From positions 2,914,001 through 2,978,000 of the forward strand of contig JALGAS010000009.1 of NCBI GenBank assembly GCA_023078685.1: a stretch of 64,000 bases of DNA, read 5' to 3'. Below the pieces are notes generated by a model that saw nothing but the letters and a program-made list of their open reading frames with translations, ran no database searches and was not told the DNA's origin. Each line of letters begins with the position of its first letter. Position 1 is the first letter of the stretch. Positions 10,219 to 20,771 of this stretch are shown piece after piece. A program made the translations under genes and the position numbers. Origin of the DNA: Neopestalotiopsis rosae. Lineage: Eukaryota > Ascomycota > Sordariomycetes > Amphisphaeriales > Sporocadaceae.

Positions 10219-11370
10219 TTTAGGTCCACAGTCCATGTCTTTTGACTGGCGTTTAGGATGTTTGTCTTCCATAATCGCCGTCACTCTGTTGGGACTTTCT
10301 CTCCTCGTGGGTACTGAATCCCATTATACGAGCAAACCTCGTGGGTCAATTCCGTGCGGCGCTTTACGTACAGAGTTTCCTCATGCTGTTCCACTGGCCA
10401 GATCAGATCGAATTTGCGATGTACGTACAGAAAGCAAGGGCTAGGCCCACATATCTTGGACTTGCGGGTGTTGCGGGTGTTGTACGCAACTTGCCGTACT
10501 AGTGACGTCCTGCTGGTGAGTGCGCTTTGGATAGTCTGGTTGTTTGAGGGGTTTTGTTTAAGATTATTGAGTATTTTTGCCCCGTCCGGTAGATTTGTGT
10601 TTCTAAGAGGAGAATTTGGCAGTTCCGTTGATGGGTTCTTTGCTTTCGATAGGTGGTCGTGCCCTTGAGATTTTGTCCGAAGCAGAAGCCTGGCATGTTT
10701 CATTCTTTCGACTAACCATAACACAAGCTACGATCGGCCACCTCACAACAGACTTGTCTGATACAATCTGTGTGGTTTGGCACAGCACCTTGAAAACCTG
10801 TCCGAATGTTCACTTCTAACTGACTATCAAATCAATAAGCTGAGCAAAGTACGATCAAGGACCATATAATTTGGAGGAGCCAGCAGAATAACATCTTTAT
10901 TTTCAGCATAGCAACCGGGGCCGCTGCAACGGAAGGCAAGGTGGCCATAATGAAGGAAGCCGATTACGCACTAGGTTAGATCAGTATTTCCATGATATCC
11001 GTGGCTCAAAATTGTTGCTCTCCGTCACCAGGAAGCCGCACTTGAACTCTACATATCCGTAGTATGCGAGCTTCTGCTGCTCTGTGCCCCGCTTCCATAC
11101 TGGCATGTCGGCTTGACCGGATCGATGAGAATTGATGAAGTTTGCCGTTCCTGAAAGCAAATTTGCATGCCATACACAACAGGCAGCATGGCCCCGGCTC
11201 TCTCGTGGTCTTGGGCCGTGTTTGGTCGGACTTGGCGTTCAGACTCCCTGTGAGCGCTGGCTTCGACTTTACTGATACAAAACATCGTAATTACTGCACA
11301 TATTGTAGACATGTTACGGTATTCTTAGGGTAATGATTGACTATAAAATATCTAGCCATATCCTGCGACA
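10219..11370. other. Gene-free stretch
   Basis: Overlapping short frames only. A fragment at about 10444-10480 resembles the outer end of repeat C (CCCACATATCTTGGACTTGC). Nothing else is recognised. Confidence 0.4.
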
Positions 11371-11371
11371 G

Positions 11372-11417
11372 ACACTTCTCTACACACTTCTCTACACACT
11401 TCTCTACACACTTCTCT
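11372..11417 (+). repeat. 12-bp tandem repeat upstream of the ADH gene
   Basis: Nearly four perfect copies of ACACTTCTCTAC lie about 50-95 bp before the ADH start codon. Pyrimidine-rich tracts are common in fungal promoters and 5' leaders, so a promoter role is possible. A TATAAAAT box-like sequence is at 11342. Confidence 0.8.
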
Positions 11418-11468
11418 GGGAAACACTCCAGGCATCATCTATATTTGTCCGTTCACTCGGATGTTATC

Positions 11469-12497
11469 ATGCCTTCTTTTACAGTGTTCAAAGGATCGAG
11501 CGAGGGCGCACCTAAGCAGGCGACGATCACCAAGCCTGACTACCTTACTGGCGACCAGGTGTTCCTCAGAATAAGCGCATCTGGTTTATGCGGTACAGAC
11601 CTACACTTCAGGACGATCGATATGGCCCTTGGACACGAAGGTGTTGGTGTTGTGGAGGCTCTCGGCCCTGAAGTGAAATTCTTGAGAAAGGGTGACCGCG
11701 TCGGCTGGGGATATGAGCATGACTCCTGCGGCCACTGCAACCAATGCTTGACGGGCCGAGAGAACTACTGTCCTGAACGCGCCGTATATGGCAACGCCAA
11801 TCTGGACCAGGGCTCTTTCGCGACTCATGCTGTCTGGCGTGAGGCTTTCCTGTTCAAGATTCCCAACGATCTAAGCGACGAGGCTGCCGCGCCGATGCAG
11901 TGCGGCGGCGCCACCGTCTGGAACGCGCTGCAAGCTTATAATGCACAACCCGTCGAAACAGTTGGTATTATGGGTATCGGAGGACTGGGGCACCTGGCCA
12001 TCCAATTTGCTGCTAAAATGGGATGCCACGTTGTAGCGCTCTCGGGCTCGGACCGCAAGAAGGACGAGGCTATCAAGCTTGGAGCTCATGAGTTCATTGC
12101 CGTCCAGAAGAATCAGGGCAAAATCCCCGTGTCAAAGCAATTGAATCGTCTTCTTGTCACCACCTCCGCTCAGCCCAACTGGGACGTCCTGATGCCCATG
12201 CTTGCGCCCAATGCAACCATTCACCCCCTGTACGCCGCCCAGGGCCACCTCTCCATTCCCTACATACCAATGCTGGTCAACGGTATTACTGTGCAGGGCT
12301 CCATCGTTGCGCCACGCAAGGTTCACCGTGACATGCTCGAGTTCGCTGCTCTCCACAGGATCGAGCCTATTGTAAGAATCTTTCCAATGACGGAGGCGGG
12401 TATCAAGGACGCGATGGACAGTTTAGAAAAGGGATCTGTACACTTTCGTGCTGTCATTAAGCCTGAGCCCATTTCCAATCGTCATTCGAGTGATTGA
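11469..12497 (+). CDS. Zinc-dependent alcohol dehydrogenase (MDR family, ADH6/CAD-like)
   Basis: The single exon encodes 342 residues from ATG 11469. The open frame extends 44 codons further upstream, but that part is low-complexity tandem repeat, so the internal ATG is preferred. Catalytic-zinc ligands appear in GLCGTDLHF (Cys) and GHEGVGVVE (His-Glu). The structural zinc set is C-GHC-NQC-x7-C near residues 90-104. CGGATVW carries the second catalytic Cys, and the Rossmann fold shows GIGGLGHLAIQFA. The overall pattern is that of NADP(H)-dependent cinnamyl/long-chain alcohol dehydrogenases, which interconvert aldehydes and alcohols in the cytosol. The GHE loop is slightly short. The gene is intact, and no pathway partners lie next to it. 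Confidence 0.92.
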   Translation: MPSFTVFKGSSEGAPKQATITKPDYLTGDQVFLRISASGLCGTDLHFRTIDMALGHEGVGVVEALGPEVKFLRKGDRVGWGYEHDSCGHCNQCLTGRENYCPERAVYGNANLDQGSFATHAVWREAFLFKIPNDLSDEAAAPMQCGGATVWNALQAYNAQPVETVGIMGIGGLGHLAIQFAAKMGCHVVALSGSDRKKDEAIKLGAHEFIAVQKNQGKIPVSKQLNRLLVTTSAQPNWDVLMPMLAPNATIHPLYAAQGHLSIPYIPMLVNGITVQGSIVAPRKVHRDMLEFAALHRIEPIVRIFPMTEAGIKDAMDSLEKGSVHFRAVIKPEPISNRHSSD

Positions 12498-12946
12498 AAA
12501 CAGCCCCAGGCGAATCTGGCACTCTGTCCCAGACTTACGTTCCTCTTTGATAGACCATGGATAAGGATAAATACGTATGAGACCATTCTCTGTCTTTGTC
12601 GCATCTATTGCGCTTCTTTCATGAATTAGTTGACTAAACAAAGCAAAACAATTGCTTTGAACTCGCGGATTCTATGTTTTTGGTGTTCTGACAGTGACTT
12701 GACTACTCTTCCGTACAGACGTTCCTTCATTTATGTGGAGACGGGGAATACTCTTTCAGAGAACAAGCCACAGCTGTATATGGAGTACATAGGTACCAAG
12801 GAAAATCTGACCATTGTGAGAAGGCTCGACAGTGAAGTCATCACGAACTGACATTTCCTCTTCCCCGTTGTGTATTCTATACGATAATCGCACAAGTTAC
12901 GTAGAGCCGACAAAACTGTCGATGTTTTGTCAATCGTACTTTCGTC

Positions 12947-13307
12947 CATGTTCATGGTGTTTAGTGCAGCTCAAGAAAGTGCGCGATATGTCCAACACTG
13001 ACTACCAATTGAAGCTAGAATACTTATGCGTGCTGCGGACCCTTCAAGATGCGATTTACGCCATAGCGGCAACCACAAGGCCAGGCAGCAGAGACTGCGG
13101 ACTTGTTCTACTTTCGATAAGCAACATACAGGGATGCCTCCGAATCGGAAACGATGCGTTTGGGCGTCGCATACAAGTTTGACCATTGTTGATGAATACG
13201 GCCCACTGCTCTCGAGACCTCGGTGCTAGTGCGTGTGGAGACAAAGTCCGGCTCCGTCTGTTGCATACAGAATGTTCTCGTCCAAATGCCCGTCGTGACC
13301 AGACACC
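12947..13307 (-). repeat. Dispersed repeat B, copy 2
   Basis: This is the inverted copy of 5830-6193. Immediately to its right, in the same orientation, is a fragment of the Ser/Thr-rich gene, so the two form a composite unit. Confidence 0.8.
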
Positions 13308-13503
13308 TCATATGCAGAAGCGTCTCTGGATGTCGGAAAACGCAAGAGTCTTAAGTGAAGCAGAAGTGACCACGACATCTAATAGGTCGGCAAGAGATGG
13401 TGAAAGAGCTCCAGCTGATGCATCAGTCCCACACTTTTCAAAGAGGTAACGGCTTTGATGATTCCGTGACGTAGACGTTGCTCAAAGACAAACTAGTGAA
13501 TTG
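13308..13503 (-). pseudogene. Fragment of the Ser/Thr-rich membrane protein gene
   Basis: Read on the minus strand, about 195 bp match 23715-23920 of the Ser/Thr-rich gene. Shared stretches include ACTGATGCATCAGCTGG, GCTCTTTCACCATCTCTT (one mismatch) and AGACGCTTCTGCATATGA. Only an internal piece is present, without start or stop, and indels break the frame. It is joined directly to repeat B. Confidence 0.8.
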
Positions 13504-13817
13504 GGTGTCAATACAGCTTGCTTCTCTTGTTCTTGAAATGGTCGCTTCTGCTGATGATTATACAGCCGATTGTTGTTTGAGAATTCCAGTCATTTGTAAT
13601 CGCAGTGTTGAGATTGCGTCGTCCTGATCACTATCATGATATAAACCGTGCCGCTTTCCATAAGAAGGAAAAGCTATGAAGATGAACAATAAGACCACAA
13701 TATCGAATATATTTACGCTTCCAAAAACTCAGAACTTGAGTACTGTACTGTACAGTAATCTCGTAGTTGAACTTATGTTGTAGAGGAAGTGGTTCTGCCT
13801 CGTTCGAGAGAGAATTA

Positions 13818-13908
13818 GTACTCTTCTGTGTTGGACTACTCTTCTGTATTGGACTACCCTTTCGTCCTACAGACAACAAAAGTTCTCTTCCGGAATTGTG
13901 TGTATATG
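13818..13908 (-). repeat. Minisatellite element, copy 2 (left-end fragment, inverted)
   Basis: Two degenerate units of GTTGGATACTCTTCTGT type are followed by a flank starting TCCTACAGACAACAAAAG and ending CCGGAATTGTGTG. The identical arrangement occurs at 35238-35358. A lone unit with the same left junction (GTAGGACAGAAGAGTATCC) lies at 14416-14440. Confidence 0.75.
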
Positions 13909-13909
13909 G

Positions 13910-15080
13910 CGATTGACAAGCAATTCAGCAAGTGCTTTGGGTGTGAACAACAGTACCTAGTGGATCTGGTTCAGGTCTGTGTTCAACTTGTTCCAAAACA
14001 GAGTCTAACCTACCTCCGTGGCGGATCCCAAACCGACATTGCGTAATGAGAAAGCAAGGAACCGGCACCAAGCCAAAACATGCGTCTCTGTACCCATCTG
14101 AACGCTTTCCATATCCTGGCTCAGACCGGAACAGAAGTCCAAGTATGAATCGTGTACAAAAATTCACTCCTAGTAGCTTTGCCACCTCGTAAATATAGAG
14201 AGGATACACGCAACGGATGTGGGTGGAAGGTCCAGCCAATGTCATTTTTCCATACCAGCTTCGGTCGTTGAATGCCCGAACTTTATCCCATATACACTTG
14301 GCCGAAAACAGCCATGGTCCCATACGTGTTGATGCTTTTGTCTCCCTCTGTCTGCCTTTCTCCACATACCTAGTTCAATGTCTTGTTCCACAGCGGCAGT
14401 CCTGGAAATGCCCAGGTAGGACAGAAGAGTATCCAACAAGTAGTATATCTAAATCACGGTCATCGAGGATGTCCTGGCTAGTAGTCGGTGCTGGATCCAT
14501 AATCAAGAAGCGTTCTGTAAAATTATTTCTGCACAAGAATACGGACACTCTTATTCTTAATCCTAGTCAAAAGACGTCCTTGCCAGCATAGCGCGCATAG
14601 CCAGCTGTGCTGGGCCTCGCAGACCGGCTGGACCTCGTGCTTTGCGTAGAAATGGGTGCTATTCAGAGTCAGGCCGGTTTGAGTTTGAGACTTCAATGAG
14701 CAGACGTACACTGAGAGGGGGCAAGTCGCCACTGTAGAGGATATCCAGAAAGTCTGCGCCATCGAACGTCCAGGTGTACATATGAGGACATGAAATTTTC
14801 ATCAGCTGCTCCACATAAGATACCATAGACCGATACATCTCTTTCCTACGGATAATGTCTGTCGTCGGTCGGTGTCGAAAGTCGAGAGCTGACCTGTCTT
14901 AGTGAACGCGAACATCTATCTCCCAATTTCTGTTACGAAAAGTAAATAGTTCTGGCCGAGGCACTTGGGGTGCATACTTAGCTTGACTAGGCCGAACATG
15001 GACAGACGAATACTCAGGATTCGAAGATCTGTCGGTAGAGATAGGAGGTGGTTGATCGCGCACAGTACCTAGCGAGGTTC
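13910..15080. other. Gene-free stretch
   Basis: Several frames of 80-146 codons occur on the minus strand without recognisable domains. A short in-frame piece near 14700-14765 (DFLDILYSGDLPPLS) looks protein-like but has no start or partner exon that I can place. The lone minisatellite unit at 14416-14440 is the only repeat. Confidence 0.35.
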
Positions 15081-15089
15081 TTCTGTCAA

Positions 15090-15800
15090 TTACAGTCCGT
15101 GTGTACGATGCATGGCATGCAAGACAAAGCAGACCTGAGCTATCATGCTCGCCACTTCCGCCTCAGAGGCGAGAGGTAGGACAGCAAGGAGATCCATGTC
15201 GGCGTACTCGAACACAACGTCGGTCGATTTTTGGTTGTAGTACAGCCCGAAGAAGCGTGCTACATTGATGTGATGGATGTCGACGAAGCTCCCAAAATCA
15301 CTGATCGTCATTCGAGGTGCGTCTTCCACTTTGACGATCCGACTGCGGTCTCGAAAAGATCTGCCGATCCATGCTCCTGAGGTTGAGCGCAGGCAGCAGT
15401 AGTCTGTCTCGGCGGAACCATTGATTGTAACGGGAGGGTAGGCATGGATAGGGATAAGATCCGAGTGATTGTAAAAGTCTGGCTTCCGCCTCAATGCCAT
15501 TCTTGGTTTCGTGAAGATTGTTTCTCTCGGTAACGAGGATGAAAGAATATTGACGAGCTGGAGTGCTACAAACGAACCATGGGCGCATACCTTTGATCGG
15601 ATTTTGAACAGAATGGCGATAATGAACTTTTTATCTTGTATCACTTGGTCGAGGCGCAAATTCACGCAGACACAGCCAAATATAGATTTCTCTATCTTCT
15701 GATGTTGCACGAAAGTGTCTGTCACGAGATCATTTTGGCGTCTATATGCGTAGTGCATATTCACAGTACTGTAACAAATTGCGCAAAACAGCGATGTCAT
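15090..15800 (-). CDS. Protein-kinase-like protein, truncated
   Basis: The C-terminal half resembles a kinase N-lobe and its hinge. DFGSFVDIHHINVARFFGLYY sits where the helix C and beta-4 region would be, then VVFEYADMDLLAVLPLASE matches the hinge and start of helix D. MIAQVCFVLHAMHRTHGL ends exactly where a catalytic loop should follow. The stop comes directly after HGL, so no catalytic Asp, DFG or activation segment is present. The frame opens at an ATG at 15800, but the first 100 residues are poor, and ATG at about 15500 (MALRRKPDFYN) is an alternative start. It diverges from another kinase-like gene at 16065. It is either a truncated pseudokinase or a fragment. Confidence 0.5.
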   Translation of the reverse strand: MTSLFCAICYSTVNMHYAYRRQNDLVTDTFVQHQKIEKSIFGCVCVNLRLDQVIQDKKFIIAILFKIRSKVCAHGSFVALQLVNILSSSLPRETIFTKPRMALRRKPDFYNHSDLIPIHAYPPVTINGSAETDYCCLRSTSGAWIGRSFRDRSRIVKVEDAPRMTISDFGSFVDIHHINVARFFGLYYNQKSTDVVFEYADMDLLAVLPLASEAEVASMIAQVCFVLHAMHRTHGL

Positions 15801-16064
15801 TTACCTGGTGCAAATAATCTCCATATTTGACTCTAATAAACACTTCTGGAACGGCTGAGAAGCCGATTGTGTGAACCAAAACCATTTTGGATCGCCTAGT
15901 TGGAGCAATTATCTCCAGTCCATCCGACTACTTAAGCAGTGACTAGTTACTGTATGAACTTGACAGTCCATCACACAAAGCTACCGTGAAGGGATCATTC
16001 AAAACTACCATCATTGACTTGAACTCTCCGCCTCAAGACTTATCAGTGCACGGTGGTAACGAAG

Positions 16065-17268
16065 ATGGACATACCACACTACAAAAATGGCAAAAGGGTG
16101 ACACAGATTGGTAAGCTCGAGATACGTCAACCGCTGTTGCGAGGCTCTGGCGGACAAGACAGTCAAGAATCTTCAGCCTCAGCATCAGTAGCTTCTAATC
16201 TCGCAACACGGCTTGGCCATGCGGCAAACCGAAACGCAAAGGGCAAACGCTCTGCAGACGATACAAACCCCGAGATAAGGGCACCCAAGAGGCTTGCGAA
16301 TAGGCTGAACCTATCCACCATCCAGAGCTCCAGAATCACAAGGCCGGTGCATCATTCCTCGTTAGCTTTCCTCGAGAACCCCGGCCCACCCTCGCCCCAC
16401 TATTCTCTTTCTCCCACACTACTCAATCTGGGCGGTACGGTTCGAGTGGCGGCGACAAAGGCTAAGCCTGTGACGTGTGTCCACCTGAGATATTATCCTG
16501 CCCGAGACGCAACGCAAATAATACACTGGTGTCGACGATTGCGACACGGAAATATAATCACAGCGATTGAGAGCTACATGACTGACGACGCTTGCGTTGT
16601 TGTCTATGAGGAGGTGGCGGTCAGTCTTGACATGCTCATCCGCTCGCTGGCATATCCTTCTGATGACGACATAGGTTGTATTATGGGACAGGTCAGTCTT
16701 GAAGTACCTTGGGAAAGGTCTCAGCTAATCTTCCTCAGATCCTTGACGCTCTAACTTACGTGGAGAAGAGTGGGTTTCGTCTGACGGCCTTGACTCCTCA
16801 GATGATCCTTTTGACACATGATGGGGTGGTCAAAATCAGTAAGGAGCTTCCAAACGATGCTTCTCGGAAAGTGTTGCATTTGCAAGGCGGACCAAAGCTG
16901 ACAAATTTGCAGTGACTTCGACCTATACCGACAAGGGCCCAGCTTCAGGAGACAGGGACATTTTAGATTCCCTTGAATCAATTCTGATGCAACTGTTGCA
17001 CAAAAGTCCTCGTGCGTTGCGTAAAAGCTCAATGGAACAGTCGCAGTCTGCACTATTTGGTGAGTCTCTCAAAGTCGCTCAATCATTGACAGATATCTCT
17101 GACGTGAGTTTCCCCCCCTATAACGCAGGGTCACTTTTAGTATCTGAAAATATGCAGCATTCGTTTGTGCGAGGAAAGCGAGATACTAGTCAATTAGCCT
17201 GTCTAGTGCGTTTGGCAATTGTTTGCGTTGTCTCTGACTACATCTATGAACCTGGAGAGCGGATGTGA
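16065..17268 (+). CDS. Pseudokinase-like protein, spliced
   Basis: Exons 16065-16691, 16739-16838 and 16913-17268 give one 360-residue frame. The introns (47 and 74 bp) begin GTCAGT and GTAAGG, and phases match. An optional in-phase 69-bp intron could remove 17060-17128. Residues 1-110 are basic and Ser-rich. A kinase-like core follows: HGNIITAIESYMTDD, VVVYEEVAVSLDMLIRSLA, then ILDALTYVEKSGFRLTALTP at the catalytic loop and HDGVVKI where DFG precedes. The HRD aspartate is replaced (GFRLTAL) and no DFG or APE is visible, so catalysis is unlikely. Fungal genomes hold many such degenerate kinase folds. The role is unknown. Confidence 0.6.
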
Positions 17269-17921
17269 GGTCAAGCCCCGCCAGGTAGTTAAACAGGGTC
17301 GGATTCTATAAGAGATGGAGGAACAATAGGTATGCAGCACTTGCAACAAGAGATACTCCCTTCCATCATAAACTTTTCTCTGACGAAAGATTGCAGAAAG
17401 TGTATTCACTAGTAAGTTGTATGATCTTGACCTTGACAACGAAAATCCGACTGCATCCGGCTGCGTCCGGCTCTAGAAAAAACATGTCTTCTGATGAGGC
17501 AATGGCTATGAACATAGGCACACGGCGTATTCAATGATAAGAAGGAAGGACTGGTTTATCGTTCAATCCGAAGCACAAGATCATGTACACCGACGTGTCG
17601 TAATTGCATAAGAAGGGTGGCATATTTTTCAAATTAACAGTCCGATCTAAGCATTCGCATTTCAACCTAGTCTTGTTCGCGGAAGTAGACCCACTGATGC
17701 TCAACAGTCACTAGTCATGGCTCAACAGTGTTCATCTATAACGACAAGACACAGCATATATCTCCCCAGTAACAAACAAGGTTTGTTTTTAGTGATATGT
17801 CGAAAGATCCAGCGGGATGTAATAACTACTAATCGATCGAGTGTTGCCAAATGTTGATTGGTCGACAAGTTGTCGTGTGATAGTCTTATTGCCTTGTTTT
17901 TGTTTCTTTTTTAAAAATTAC
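17269..17921. other. Gene-free stretch
   Basis: AT-rich sequence. A short doublet of TGCATCCGGC/TGCGTCCGGC lies near 17450-17470. Nothing else is recognised. Confidence 0.4.
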
Positions 17922-18221
17922 TCAGGCCTGCGAATTTGTAAGATACATGAGAAGATTTTGTGGCTTGATACGCACGGTTCTTGCAGTTTCTGCTGCAGCA
18001 TCTCCTAAACCGCTGTCAAGCACCATTCTTCCCATGAGCTCTGCCAGTCTGTCCTTGTCTGACCCTAGAATCCTCTGCTCGATCTCTTCCTTCTTCTTAT
18101 TAGTAAGACGGGGGTGAGTCTTTACTTTATGGTTCGCATTCCGGATACAAAGACGTTCCAGTGCTGGGCGATGGTTACTAGGCCTTGTAGGAGCCATGCT
18201 GTCTGATGCTTTGATCTCCAT
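17922..18221 (-). CDS. Small hypothetical protein (99 aa)
   Basis: An intact single-exon frame from ATG 18221. After a Pro/Arg-rich start it has an amphipathic, highly charged helix-like stretch (LTNKKKEEIEQRILGSDKDR) and a second one (LAELMGRMVLDSGLGDAAAE). There is no signal peptide, membrane segment or known domain. The helical composition argues for a real protein, perhaps DNA- or protein-binding, but this is inference from composition only. Confidence 0.45.
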   Translation of the reverse strand: MEIKASDSMAPTRPSNHRPALERLCIRNANHKVKTHPRLTNKKKEEIEQRILGSDKDRLAELMGRMVLDSGLGDAAAETARTVRIKPQNLLMYLTNSQA

Positions 18222-19466
18222 GTAATCTTTTTCTCCAACATGTGGAGGAGTGCAGCTTATAAATATTTCAAATTTCGGGGGCGCTTGAGCTGTCGCGTGG
18301 GAAACATATTATTTGAAGCGGATCTATTTGTCTCCTCTTGGATCTTAAGTCTGATTCTACAAGCAAAACCATGGTACTGTAACGATGCCGGTGTAGTTGC
18401 TCTCCCGTTTTCGCAGGGGAAACCCAATTTTGGACGAACAAGGGCGGTTGGTCAGAGTCTACCCCCCTGTACTTATCCATTTGACCCTGCTTTACGATTT
18501 CGAATTGTAGAACGAGAAACGGTTGAGGGAGAAGGCACAACTCCGTGTACAATAATGGATCTTGCGAGATCGAAGGCGTTTTAAGTAGCAAGTGGGGAGG
18601 GAAGGGAATATGTTACATGAATTGTGTGCATACTTTACACGCTATAGAACCTACATACCGCCAAAAGTTTGGATCATCTTCCCACAAGTCGAAGATATGT
18701 GGGACCATAGTTTCGGTTTTCGCATCGAGATGGTGGAGCCAACAGTGCCTCTGTTCTGATTGATGATGGCACCCGAGACGCAATTTTGTGAAGTGGAATA
18801 CACAATTATCTCCAGGACGCCGCTTTCATCTTACAATGCTCAAAATGGAACCTGACAGATATTGCATTGTGTCTGGTACAGTACATACTGTTGTAGGTCG
18901 TAGCTACTCGACGCTTGAACAGTGTCTTATATGCTACCTGGTCTCGGTATACCTGAGTACAGAATGCACATAAGGCATGAGAAGGTACGGCTGTACAGAT
19001 ACGGTGCATGTCTGCTACGTAGAACACTAGAACTCGGCAATAAGACCGCCATCTGAAATTATGTATGCCATGTACTATAATGACTCTCGTTATCAACGGA
19101 AGCAAAGATTCAATCTTGGAAGGGTGTATCACTAGAAACAAACGGATTGATCATCACTGATCACCACAGTACTTGGAAGCTATTACACTGCATTGCAATA
19201 CTGTCCCTGACAGATGCGAATTATTATGTACGGCATGGAAAATTCATCTTGGTCGAATAATTGAGTACTTCTATATCAGAATGTTCTGAGAAGTCCGTAA
19301 ATAGTCCTACGATCCAATAGAGTACTGACACATACACAAACCAGCAATTTGCATTCTTTCTGTGCGTACACAAATACCAATGATTCAGCACGAATCGAAG
19401 CAGTGCTGATTCTGACAGGTTACCAACAAAAGGAACCCATAACGAAACTTTCTACGCCAGTGCTCC
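18222..19466. other. Gene-free stretch
   Basis: No frame with recognisable features. A short stretch near 18690-18712 (AAGTCGAAGATATGTGGG) resembles the outer end of repeat C. Confidence 0.4.
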
Positions 19467-20771
19467 TCAGCCCAGTGCCTGCAAAAGACTCTCTACGATT
19501 TTCCCTCTTAGAAAGATACCTCTTGCACCCCAGGATGCTCCTCTTCGAATCAGATGTTTGGCCACCGAAAACTTGCCATTTTTAATGGCCCACCACAGTG
19601 CCGTTTGACCTTTGATGAGCCGATTTATGTCTTCCATTCGCTGGCTGATTCTGTCCGCTAAGAGTAGATAGCTGCTCTCTCCAGTCGGGAGGCAGCTTAG
19701 AGCCACGATTGGCGCTTCCTGAGAGCTTCCGGGTGTCTCGTCTACCAAGGCACCCGCGTCAAGGAGCAGATGGGCTATTTCTGGCGTGCTATGGTTCAGT
19801 GCCTCAGTCAGGAAGAGATAGGTCTCAGGGCGTCCATTCACGGCATAAGTCGGATTGGGATCCGCGCCGGCGTCGAGCAGAGCTTTCACAATTGCAGGCT
19901 GCCTGCAGTGGACCGCATGCGCCAGAGGAAGACGGCGTGGGTCGCTCAGTCGTGGTGATACATCTGCACCGGACTTGACCAGATAATGGAAAGTAGACAA
20001 GGTGTCTGGAGTCATGTCGCCAAACTTGAGTACGCCATCGGTTCCCACGCTGTAAGCCGCACAATGCCACTTCGAAGGGGTTGCTATTCGACCGCAGCGC
20101 TGGAGATAATGGATACGGATGAGTGAAACAAGAGGACCTTGTGGATTTTTCTCTATGTCACCATCGATAATTGCCCCATGTTCGAGCATGAATGCTGCCT
20201 ATTTTGTTTTCTAACTTAGCGGAGTATTGGAAGTTGTGGGTGAAGGGCAAGGATGCACAGCAATTTCACAGAGAAGGACCTACGACGCTTTCGTTCGCTG
20301 CATAGTGGATCGGCGTGTTTCCTTTTGTATCAGTACGCTCCAGCTCGGCACCTCCAACGATGAGGGCTTCAGCGATGGCCGTACTGCCTCGGAGGGAACA
20401 GAGATGTAACAGAGTGCAAAAGGTCGGCTGGGGGGCTGAGTTGATTCCGTAATCCAACGTGGTGACAACGCCTCTAAATGAGCTGAATCGGTTGAGATTG
20501 GAAACATCGAAAAGCCGGTTGATCATGTCATCTGGACTTCGGCACGCTTTCTCAATAGCCATGATGGACATGGCGTAAGGCTGCAATCTACCAAACCAGC
20601 AACTAAACTGGAGGGCGAAAGGTACGCCCTGGCGAATGTGCGCTTGAACATCGTTCATATATAACCGAGGCAAGACTCTTGCGCTCATGCTACGGGAAGT
20701 CATGGCCAGAGCTAGACCATCTCTGTAGAGTAAATTCTCCAGGACAGAGCAGAGAATTTCATTAGGCAGAA
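19467..20771 (-). CDS. F-box and ankyrin-repeat protein
   Basis: Exon 20771-20284 and exon 20198-19467 are joined by an 85-bp intron (donor GTAGGT, phase 0). The N-terminus carries a fungal F-box (LPNEILCSVLENLLYRDGLA, then LAMTSRSMSARVL). At least five ankyrin units follow. Clear ones are TLLHLCSLRGSTAIAEALIV, THFHYLV-like KSGADVSPR, LAHAVHCRQPAIVKALLDAG, HSTPEIAHLLLDAGA and ALWWAIKNGKFSVAKHLIRR. Such proteins are thought to be substrate receptors of SCF ubiquitin ligases. The true start is not certain: the F-box frame is preceded by a CCTTAG acceptor-like site with a stop further up, so a small first exon is probably missing from this model. A truncated copy of the F-box part lies at 41386. 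Confidence 0.8.

Noticed and set aside
10281..10724. 147-codon minus-strand frame
   Set aside because: Low-complexity, repeat-like content with matching frames on the opposite strand. It is probably a shadow of repeat sequence.
11337..11468. Upstream extension of the ADH frame
   Set aside because: It encodes only the translated 12-bp tandem repeat, and family alignment from memory starts at the internal ATG.
13925..14365. 146-codon minus-strand frame
   Set aside because: Composition is unremarkable and no motif is recognisable. It overlaps other frames and lies next to a minisatellite.
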